A stretch of 38,957 bases of DNA from Parvularcula sp. (lineage in GTDB: Bacteria; Pseudomonadota; Alphaproteobacteria; Caulobacterales; Parvularculaceae): NCBI GenBank assembly GCA_002704915.1, contig PAIP01000030.1:1-38957 (forward strand), written 5' to 3'. A program made the position numbers and the translations under genes. Below, piece after piece: positions 32,358 through 38,957 of this stretch; position 1 is the first letter of the stretch, and every line of letters begins with the position of its first letter. Under the pieces are notes generated by a model. The model was not told the DNA's origin, did no database searches, and saw nothing but the letters and a program-made list of their open reading frames with translations.

Positions 32358-35300
32358 TTGCCGGTATTATCCGATGGTCGATTGAGAACCGCTTTCTCGT
32401 CATCATGGCGGCGTTTTTCCTGCTGGCCGCCGGCGTCGTCGCGATGCGACAGACGCCGCTCGACGCCATTCCCGATTTGTCTGACGTTCAGGTGATCATC
32501 AAGACCAACTATCCGGGGCAGGCGCCGCAGGTCGTTGAAGACCAAATCACCTATCCCTTAACGACGGCGATGCTCGCGGTGCCGAAGGCGACGACGGTAC
32601 GCGGCTACTCCTTCTTCGGGGACTCATATGTCTACATCATTTTCGAGGACGGGACGGACCTTTACTGGGCGCGCTCGCGAGTGCTCGAATATTTAAGCCA
32701 GGTCGCGGCCGATTTGCCTGAGGGCGCCAAAACCGAGCTCGGACCGGATGCAACGGGCGTCGGCTGGATCTATCAATATGCGCTGGTCGACCGTACGGGC
32801 CGGCATGACATCGCCGATCTCACGAGCATCCAGAACTGGTTCTTGAAGTTCGAGTTGCAGAGCGTCCCAGGCGTTTCGGAAGTCGCCACGATTGGCGGCA
32901 TGGTGCGGCAGTATCAGGTGACGCTCGATCCGGACAAACTGCGCATCTTCAATCTGACGCTGGCGCAGGTGCGACGGGCTATTCAGGAAGGCAATCAGGA
33001 GGTCGGCGGTTCGGTGATCGAACTTGCGGAAGCGGAATATATGATCCGCGCACGAGGCTATGTGTCTTCAATTGACGACTTAAAACGCATCCCGGTTGGC
33101 CGGCAATCGAACGGCTCGCCGGTTCTTTTACGAGACATTGCCGATATCGACATCGGTCCGCAAATGCGCCGTGGGATCAGCGAACTGAATGGCGAGGGCG
33201 AAGCTGTCGGCGGCGTAATCATCATGCGCTGGGGGGACAATGCGCTTGCGACCATTGATGCGGTCAAGGAGAGGCTCGAGCAATTGCATGAGAGCATGCC
33301 CGAAGGCGTCGAGATCGTTCAGACCTATGACCGGTCAAAACTGATCGAACGCGCCGTCGAGAATCTCTATGAGAAACTCACGGAAGAATTCATTGTCGTC
33401 GTCCTGATCTGCGCGGCGTTTTTGCTGCACTTCCGCTCGTCGCTGGTTATTATCCTGTCGCTTCCGCTCGGCATCCTCTCAGCCATCATCATCATGAAGC
33501 TGCAGGGCATCAACGCCAACATCATGTCCCTCGGCGGGATCGCCATCGCCATCGGCGCCATGGTCGACGGCGCCATTGTTATGATCGAGACGCTTCATCG
33601 GCATATCGAAAAGGAACCGCTGACGCCCGAAAATCGGTGGCGGATCGTCCGCGAAGCGGCGAGCGAGGTTGGCCCGGCGATCTTCTTCTCGCTCGTGATC
33701 ATTACACTGAGTTTCATGCCGGTGTTCGCGCTCGAAGCGCAGGAGGGCCGGCTGTTCAAGCCGCTTGCTTTCACCAAGACCTACGCCATGGCGGCGTCGG
33801 CCATTCTGGCGATTACGCTGGTGCCGGTGCTGATGGGATATCTCGTGCGCGGTCGCATCAGGCCGGAAAATAAAAACCCGCTCGCCGTCATTCTGGTGCG
33901 CGGCTATCGGCCGGTCATCGATCTTATTCTGAAACGCCCGCGCGCCGTGCTCGCGCTCGCCGCGGCGATCATGATGACGGCGGCCTATCCGTTCCTGCGC
34001 ATCGGCAACGAGTTCATGCCGGACCTCAATGAAGGCGATTTCCTTTATATGCCGAGCGCATTTCCGGCGGTTTCGATCGGCAAGTCCCGGGAATTGCTGC
34101 AGCAAACCAACAAGATGATCGCGACCGTGCCGGAGGTTGAAACCGTACACGGAAAAGCGGGCCGCGCGGAAAGCGCCACCGATCCGGCGCCGCTGACGAT
34201 GGTCGAAACGACGATCCAACTGAAGCCCGATGACGAATGGCGTCCGGGCATGACCATGGACAAGATTCGCGACGAACTTGAAGCCGCGGTGCAGGTTCCG
34301 GGCGTTTCCAATGTCTGGATCATGCCGATCAAGAACCGGATCGACATGCTCGCGACCGGCATCAAGACGCCGCTCGGCATCAAGGTCGCGGGGCCGGATC
34401 TCGCCGTGATCTCAGAGATCGGCGAGGAGATCGAACGGGTTTTGAAGCCGCTTGAAGGCACCGCCTCTGTCTATTCCGAGCGTGTCGTCGGCGGGCGTTA
34501 TGTCGAAATTGACGTGCGCCGTGAGGAAGCGGCCCGCTATGACATGAATGTTGCGCAAGTGCAGGACATTGTCCGGTCCGCGATCGGCGGCGCCAATGTC
34601 GGGGAGTCCGTCGAGGGGCTCGAACGCTACCCGGTCAATTTGCGGTTTCCACGCGATATACGCGACTCAGTCGTTCATCTTCAGCAATTGCCGGTAGTGA
34701 CGGCGACAGGCGCCCATGTGCCGCTGGCAGACTTGGCCGACATTCGCATTGTCGACGGGCCGGCTATGATCCGCAGCGAGAACGCGCGCCTTAATGGCTG
34801 GATCTATGTCGATATCGCAGGCGTCGACCTTGGCACGTATGTGGCCGCGGCTAAACAAACCGTCGCTGAGCAGCTCGCGTTGCCGCCCGGCTACTCGCTG
34901 GGCTGGTCGGGTCAGTTCCAATATATGGAGCGCGCGCAACAGCGCCTGGCGCTGATCGTGCCGATCACCCTGGCGCTCATTGTCGTCCTGCTCTTCCTCG
35001 CCTTCCGGCGCATTGCGGAAGTGTTGATCATTCTCCTGACCTTGCCGCTGGCGCTGGCCGGCGGGATCTGGTTTCTCTATGCGCTTGGCTACAACATGTC
35101 GATCGCTGTCGGCGTCGGTTTCATTGCGCTTGCCGGCCTGACCGTCGAGATATCCCTCGTTATGCTCGTATTCCTGAACAACGCCTTCGCGGAACGCGTC
35201 GATATTGCGCGCAACGAAAAACGCGCCGTCGATCATTTTGATGTTGAAAGCGCGATCCGGGAAGGCGCCCTGTTGCGCCTGCGCCCCATCATGATGACCG

Positions 35301-35536
35301 TGGCGGCGATTATCGCCGGGCTCCTGCCGATTATGCTTGGCGCCGGAACCGGCTCGGAGGTCATGCGCAGGATCGCTGCACCTATGGTCGGCGGCGTTGT
35401 CAGTTCGACCATTTTGACCCTCATGGTCATTCCGGCGGTCTTCTATTTATGGAAGTTAGGTGAAATCAAGCGCATGCGCCTTGCTCATTCCGAAGACAGT
35501 CTACCGCCTCTGGCGGAGCAGCCGACAACCGCGTGA
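32354..35536 (+). CDS. cusA: Copper/silver RND transporter CusA
   Basis: Inner-membrane proton-driven trimeric pump of the heavy-metal RND group, 1060 aa. It has the TM1 start (NRFLVIMAAFFLLAAGVVAM), two large periplasmic loops and twelve membrane segments. The central helix 4 region GIAIAIGAMVDGAIVMIE carries the proton-relay aspartate, and the C-terminal GSEVMRRIAAPMVGGVVSS is typical. The three methionine ligands of E. coli CusA (573, 623, 672) are matched by M566 (LYMPSA), M616 (PLTMVETT) and M665 (RIDMLATG), all shifted by seven. It therefore moves Cu(I)/Ag(I), not Zn/Co like CzcA. The ATG overlaps the cusB stop. The C-terminus is short and hydrophilic. Confidence 0.96.
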   Translation: MIAGIIRWSIENRFLVIMAAFFLLAAGVVAMRQTPLDAIPDLSDVQVIIKTNYPGQAPQVVEDQITYPLTTAMLAVPKATTVRGYSFFGDSYVYIIFEDGTDLYWARSRVLEYLSQVAADLPEGAKTELGPDATGVGWIYQYALVDRTGRHDIADLTSIQNWFLKFELQSVPGVSEVATIGGMVRQYQVTLDPDKLRIFNLTLAQVRRAIQEGNQEVGGSVIELAEAEYMIRARGYVSSIDDLKRIPVGRQSNGSPVLLRDIADIDIGPQMRRGISELNGEGEAVGGVIIMRWGDNALATIDAVKERLEQLHESMPEGVEIVQTYDRSKLIERAVENLYEKLTEEFIVVVLICAAFLLHFRSSLVIILSLPLGILSAIIIMKLQGINANIMSLGGIAIAIGAMVDGAIVMIETLHRHIEKEPLTPENRWRIVREAASEVGPAIFFSLVIITLSFMPVFALEAQEGRLFKPLAFTKTYAMAASAILAITLVPVLMGYLVRGRIRPENKNPLAVILVRGYRPVIDLILKRPRAVLALAAAIMMTAAYPFLRIGNEFMPDLNEGDFLYMPSAFPAVSIGKSRELLQQTNKMIATVPEVETVHGKAGRAESATDPAPLTMVETTIQLKPDDEWRPGMTMDKIRDELEAAVQVPGVSNVWIMPIKNRIDMLATGIKTPLGIKVAGPDLAVISEIGEEIERVLKPLEGTASVYSERVVGGRYVEIDVRREEAARYDMNVAQVQDIVRSAIGGANVGESVEGLERYPVNLRFPRDIRDSVVHLQQLPVVTATGAHVPLADLADIRIVDGPAMIRSENARLNGWIYVDIAGVDLGTYVAAAKQTVAEQLALPPGYSLGWSGQFQYMERAQQRLALIVPITLALIVVLLFLAFRRIAEVLIILLTLPLALAGGIWFLYALGYNMSIAVGVGFIALAGLTVEISLVMLVFLNNAFAERVDIARNEKRAVDHFDVESAIREGALLRLRPIMMTVAAIIAGLLPIMLGAGTGSEVMRRIAAPMVGGVVSSTILTLMVIPAVFYLWKLGEIKRMRLAHSEDSLPPLAEQPTTA

Positions 35537-35699
35537 CCGATTAACGCCGCGCTTATTGCCGGTTGCGGAATGCTTATTATGAGGGAGCGCTGCGTTTCAT
35601 GCGTAGGCGACAATAGCTCCGTTGAAATCTATCAGGGCAAATCGCACCGCTTGTAAGGCGCCTGCAAAATCGAGAACAGAACTGAAGGTTGTCCCGGCG

Positions 35700-36995
35700 A
35701 TGAACATTACGCTTGAAGACCCCAACATTCAGTGCCTTTGTCGGACGCTCGATCGCGAGAAGCTGTATGCGACCCTACAGGCGCAGACCGACTCCGATAT
35801 TTTTCGAGAGTATTTCACCGGATCGCATTCCGCTGTTATCGCCGATACGCCGGTCTTCATCGGGCGCGAGCACGCAGAAAAAATGCGCAGTGTTATTTCG
35901 GCGATAGAAAAAATTGCGCAAACGCCGGAATACTGTCGCGCTGTCGCTGCCCATGCGCCGACCATTGCACAATTCGACCCAGGCGCGCGCGGCGTTATGA
36001 TGGGATACGATTTTCATCTTGGGCCGGACGGCCCAAAGCTCATTGAAATCAACACCAATGCCGGCGGCGCATTAATCAACGCCTATCTCGCCCAGGCGCA
36101 TCGCGCGTGCTGCGGGATGACGGCGAATGCAGAGCCATCAGACTTACAGGCTATGGATCCTGCGAATGCAATTTTTGAAAGTTTCATCAGCGATTGGCGC
36201 CGTCAGCGCGGCGACGCGCCGCTCGAAACAATCGCGATAGTGGATGAAGATCCGGAAAGCCAGTTTTTCTACCCCGAACTTCTTTTGTTCAAAACCCTGT
36301 TTGAGCGCCGCGGCGTGCGCGCTGTCATCGCTCCGCCGGAGACTTTTGAGCACAGCAACGGCGCGCTTATTTGCGATACTCGCTCCGTCGATCTTGTCTA
36401 TAATCGCCAGACGGACTTCGCCTTCGAGAAAGTTCAATCCGCTGCGATCCGATCCGCGTATCTTGCCAACGATGTCGTCGTCACGCCGAACCCGCGCGTT
36501 CACGCTCTACTGGCGGACAAGCGCAACCTGATTTTTCTGTGCGACGAAGATCTTCTGCGGCAATGGAACGTCGATGAATATTCGATTGAACTACTGGCGG
36601 GTGCGATCCCGCGCACCGTTGTGCTTGATCCCGACCGGGCCGACAGTTTTTGGGCTGATCGAAAAAAACTGTTTTTCAAACCCGCTGCCGGTTATGGCAG
36701 CAAGGCCGCTTATCGCGGAGACAAGATCACGCGTCGCGTATGGGAAGAGATCCTTCAAAACGATTATGTCGCTCAGGAAATCGTTCCGCCGGGCGAGCGC
36801 AACATACGTCTCGATGATGATGTTAAAACCATGAAAGTCGATGTCCGAAATTACACCTATGACGGATCGATTTTGCTGACAGCGGCGCGCCTCTATCAGG
36901 GGCAAACAACCAATATGCGAACGCCGGGCGGCGGGTTCTCGCCTGCTTTTGAAATGCGTGCGTCAACGTCGTGCGATTGTCGGACCGCGTATTAG
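35700..36995 (+). CDS. ATP-grasp-like protein of unknown substrate
   Basis: A 431-aa soluble protein. The start at 35700 (MNITLEDPNIQ) has AAGG eleven bases upstream; a TTG at 35622 would add an unconserved leader. It shows an ATP-grasp-like fold of the circularly permuted or glutathionylspermidine-synthase-like kind: MMGYDFHLGPDGPKLIEINTNAGGALIN (acid and Asn for metal/ATP), DLVYNRQTDFAFEK in the middle, KKLFFKPAAGYGSKAAYRGD (Gly-rich loop with lysines), DYVAQEIVPPGER and MKVDVRNYTYDGSI. It ends with TSCDCRTAY. The gene is 164 bp downstream of cusA and converges with the MerR gene. A thiol- or peptide-ligase making a metal ligand is one idea, not shown by the sequence. Confidence 0.7.
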   Translation: MNITLEDPNIQCLCRTLDREKLYATLQAQTDSDIFREYFTGSHSAVIADTPVFIGREHAEKMRSVISAIEKIAQTPEYCRAVAAHAPTIAQFDPGARGVMMGYDFHLGPDGPKLIEINTNAGGALINAYLAQAHRACCGMTANAEPSDLQAMDPANAIFESFISDWRRQRGDAPLETIAIVDEDPESQFFYPELLLFKTLFERRGVRAVIAPPETFEHSNGALICDTRSVDLVYNRQTDFAFEKVQSAAIRSAYLANDVVVTPNPRVHALLADKRNLIFLCDEDLLRQWNVDEYSIELLAGAIPRTVVLDPDRADSFWADRKKLFFKPAAGYGSKAAYRGDKITRRVWEEILQNDYVAQEIVPPGERNIRLDDDVKTMKVDVRNYTYDGSILLTAARLYQGQTTNMRTPGGGFSPAFEMRASTSCDCRTAY

Positions 36996-37127
36996 CCTAT
37001 GCTGACAACCCAGTCTGTGATTGAGGCTGTTACGGTTCGTCTGGCGCCATCTTCACTTAGTATACGAAAACGTCGCCGTAATGGAGATCGACTTTCTTCG
37101 GAAAAATGACCTTGAAGATTCCCACTT

Positions 37128-37562
37128 TCAATGCTCATGCGCACAGAGCGTATGATTGGAGAGAATTTCAATCACGCGGCAGTCTGAAATTTTGTCGACG
37201 CTGCATTCCTTGATCATCCGATTGAGCTCGCGTTCGAGCGATTTCAATCTCTTGATGCGTTGTCTGACATCTTCGGCGTGACGGCGTGCGATTTCATCAA
37301 CGTCCGCGCAAGACCGGTTCTCATTTCTGGAGAGGGCGATCAGTTCGCGGATCGCCTCCAGCGGAAAGCCGAGATCGCGGGCATGGCGGATAAAGCGCAT
37401 GCGTTCGACGGCTTTGGCGTCATAAATCCGCTGGCCGCCTTCGGACCGATCCGGCGGATCGATAAGGCCGATACTCTCATAATAGCGGATCGTCGTGACC
37501 TTGACGTCCGAGGCTTTCGCCAGCCGGCCTATAGTCACGGGAATTTTTTCGGATTTCGGCAT
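37128..37562 (-). CDS. MerR-family metal regulator (CadR/PbrR/ZntR-like)
   Basis: A 144-aa MerR-family activator. The DNA-binding start is VTIGRLAKASDVKVTTIRYYESIGLI, with EGGQRIYDAKAVERMRFIRHARDLGFPLEAIRELI. The metal-site cysteines are C85 (RSCADVDE), C120 (KECSV) and C128 (SDCRVIEIL), plus C140 before a terminal AHEH. The 35-residue gap between the first two matches CadR/PbrR/ZntR and argues for Cd, Pb or Zn, in contrast to the CueR at 28301. AGAGG precedes ATG 37562; longer frames are not supported. It is divergent from a CDF transporter gene with a MerR-type operator between them. Confidence 0.9.
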   Translation of the reverse strand: MPKSEKIPVTIGRLAKASDVKVTTIRYYESIGLIDPPDRSEGGQRIYDAKAVERMRFIRHARDLGFPLEAIRELIALSRNENRSCADVDEIARRHAEDVRQRIKRLKSLERELNRMIKECSVDKISDCRVIEILSNHTLCAHEH

Positions 37563-37570
37563 TTTTCCTC

Positions 37571-37601
37571 TTGAACCTACAGTTGCTGTAGACATTAGGT
37601 T
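37571..37601 (+). promoter_or_regulatory. MerR-type promoter/operator for the CDF gene
   Basis: TTGAAC (37571-37576) and TAGGTT (37596-37601) are separated by 19 bp. The spacer carries a perfect dyad CTACAG-TTG-CTGTAG (37577-37591), the expected layout for activation by the divergent CadR-like regulator. It points toward the transporter gene at 37633. Confidence 0.82.
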
Positions 37602-37632
37602 AGGGTCAGCAGCAAAGCAATGGAGAGCCGCG

Positions 37633-38283
37633 ATGGCCGGATGCGCGTGCGAGGACAATCAAATTGACACCGATCAATTCGACGGCCGGTCGCCCGCCTA
37701 TATGCGGGCGCTGATCGCGGTGATTGCGATCAACGCCGTCATGTTTTTGGTGGAAATGTCGGCTGGCTATCTTGGGAGTTCACAGGCGCTGAAAGCCGAC
37801 GCTCTCGATTTCGCGGGCGATACTGCGACCTACGCTTTGAGCTTCGCGGTTATCGGCGCGGCGCTGCGCACGCGCGCAACGGCGGCGCTCATTAAAGGCG
37901 CCAGTCTTGGCTTGATGGCGCTGTTTGTCCTAACCACCACGGTTGCGAGCGCGTTCGGCGACGCCTCTCCTGTTGCGCCGGTGATGAGCGGCATCGGGTT
38001 TGCTGCGCTCGCCGCCAATGTCGCCAGCGTTTTTATTCTCCTTCGCTGGCGGGACGGCGATTCAAATGTCCGCTCCGTCTGGCTGTGCTCGCGCAACGAC
38101 GCCATCGGCAATATCGGCGTGATCGCCGCCGGCGGAGCGGTGTGGCTGACCGGATCGTTTTGGCCCGATTTGATTGTGGCGGCATTGCTTGCGAGCCTGT
38201 TCGCCAGATCAGCTTGCTCGATTATTGCGCAGTCGATGAAAGAACGCCGCGCGTCGCTGAATTTCGCCGAGGGGCGTGTTTGA
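37633..38283 (+). CDS. Cation diffusion facilitator family transporter, compact form
   Basis: A 216-aa membrane protein with five to six helices and almost no C-terminal cytoplasmic domain, shorter than typical CDFs (about 300 aa). The start at 37633 has GGAG seven bases upstream and gives the head MAGCACED, a cysteine pair before the first helix. The TM2 metal pair is D59-x3-D63 (LDFAGDTATY). The TM5 pair, H-x3-D in YiiP, reads D156-x3-N160 (SRNDAIGNIG). This pattern fits a small CDF subgroup that often sits beside CadR-like regulators. Export of Cd, Zn or Pb is likely given the regulator. The next gene begins two bases after its stop. Confidence 0.85.
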   Translation: MAGCACEDNQIDTDQFDGRSPAYMRALIAVIAINAVMFLVEMSAGYLGSSQALKADALDFAGDTATYALSFAVIGAALRTRATAALIKGASLGLMALFVLTTTVASAFGDASPVAPVMSGIGFAALAANVASVFILLRWRDGDSNVRSVWLCSRNDAIGNIGVIAAGGAVWLTGSFWPDLIVAALLASLFARSACSIIAQSMKERRASLNFAEGRV

Positions 38284-38285
38284 GC

Positions 38286-38873
38286 ATGGCGCGGGCGTTA
38301 CTCATATTGGCGGCGGCCAATGCTGCGCTTTCCATCCCGATGGCGATGCTGGTTAAACGGGACTTTTCGAAACGCGGACGCGTCAGCATACCGATGGCCG
38401 TCTGGACCGGCGCCGCAATGCACGGCAATGCTTTGTTGCTGTTTGCAATCGCGTGGTTCGATCGGGGTTCGCTTGGCGCCCCAAGTATTCTGACGAGCGC
38501 GGCTGGCGGATTTTTTGCGATTGCCGGGGCTGCGCTGATTTATCTGGGCCGGAGCGCCTACGCGGATTTTTCGAGAGTCTATGGCCTCAAGGAAGACGAA
38601 CTTATTGACCGGGGCGTTTACCGCTGGTCACGCAACCCGCAATATGTCGGATACGCCTTGTTCCTGGGGGGAGTGTCATTGGCCGCGCTTTCGGTTTGGG
38701 CGTTCGTGCTCACCCTCTCATTCGCGCTCTTCATTCATTGTTATATTGTATCGGTCGAAGAGCCGCATCTTCGGGCGGCCTTTGGAAGAGCCTATGAGTC
38801 GTATTTGAGGCAGACCGCGCGATATTTCAGGCCGCCATCGGGTCGGCGCAACGATGTAAACGAAAAATTATAA
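38286..38873 (+). CDS. Second ICMT-family membrane methyltransferase
   Basis: A 195-aa integral membrane protein with about five hydrophobic segments. The C-terminal signature is RGVYRWSRNPQYVGYALFLGG, with RNPQY in place of RHPQY, and EEPHLRAAFGRAYESYLRQTARYF after it, as in isoprenylcysteine/phospholipid methyltransferase-like proteins. ATG 38286 is two bases after the CDF stop, so the two form an operon under the MerR-type promoter. With the copy at 16646 this makes two members of the family, each placed in a metal-efflux operon. The substrate is unknown. The remaining bases to the window end hold no gene that I can see. Confidence 0.85.
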   Translation: MARALLILAAANAALSIPMAMLVKRDFSKRGRVSIPMAVWTGAAMHGNALLLFAIAWFDRGSLGAPSILTSAAGGFFAIAGAALIYLGRSAYADFSRVYGLKEDELIDRGVYRWSRNPQYVGYALFLGGVSLAALSVWAFVLTLSFALFIHCYIVSVEEPHLRAAFGRAYESYLRQTARYFRPPSGRRNDVNEKL

Positions 38874-38957
38874 TGATTTGTCAGGGGTTTTGCAGTAGGA
38901 CGCGATTGAGATGATGTCAGCCATTCGACATATGCGCCGCGTCATTGCGGTATTTAT

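Noticed and set aside
1-38957. tRNA, rRNA, CRISPR, IS or integrase genes that would mark a mobile island
   Set aside because: None could be seen, so transfer is suggested only by gene content and not claimed.

Overview
This is a high-GC chromosomal-type window. Gene content and protein flavour point to an alphaproteobacterium: an alphaproteobacterial-style FabI, a class I PHA synthase with phasin and DUF3141 partner, a plausible EcfG-type promoter (GGAAC-N17-CGTT), and many ATGA/TGATG translational couplings. The genus cannot be decided from the sequence. I see no rRNA, tRNA, CRISPR array, IS element or integrase.

Left part (1-13925), carbon storage and acetyl metabolism. On the minus strand, reading leftward, are cyclopropane fatty acid synthase (cfa), polyphosphate kinase 2 (ppk2), the two subunits of an acetoacetate/acetate CoA-transferase (atoD, atoA) and a YbhG-like HlyD adaptor cut by the window edge. 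Divergently, on the plus strand, an ECF sigma factor with a cysteine-rich tail is followed by phasin, DUF3141 hydrolase, acetate kinase, phosphate acetyltransferase, PHA synthase, a GGR-type flavoprotein and FabI. Together these could move acyl groups between acetate, acetyl-phosphate, acyl-CoA and polyhydroxyalkanoate granules, with polyphosphate as a parallel phosphate and energy store.

Middle part (13926-19946), same strand and coupled to fabI by a TGATG overlap: a YHS protein, CopB-type (CPH) copper ATPase, DUF2933 protein, ICMT-family membrane methyltransferase, an orphan Rieske iron-sulfur protein, NhaA, a PII-like gene interrupted by a single in-frame amber codon, and a DUF5676 membrane protein.

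Right part (20080-38957), mostly copper and other metal handling. Minus-strand genes are a PepSY protein, DUF4198 protein, DUF411 copper protein, a CopC-CopD fusion, a CnrYXH-like sensor/anti-sigma/sigma trio, CopA with its regulator CueR, and a 37-codon ORF placed between a textbook CueR promoter and cueR. Plus-strand genes are a Cus-type RND pump (CusC, CusB carrying two C-terminal CusF domains, CusA with all three methionine ligands), an ATP-grasp-like orphan, and a compact CDF transporter plus a second ICMT-family protein. The CDF gene is driven from a MerR-type promoter shared with a divergent CadR/ZntR-like regulator.

The whole is best read as a large copper/heavy-metal resistance island abutting, and partly co-transcribed with, a PHA/acetyl-phosphate module. 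The least ordinary items are the cysteine-tailed sigma factor heading the PHA module, the orphan Rieske gene in a copper operon, the amber-interrupted PII-like gene, the double-CusF CusB, and the small ORF of the cueR operon.
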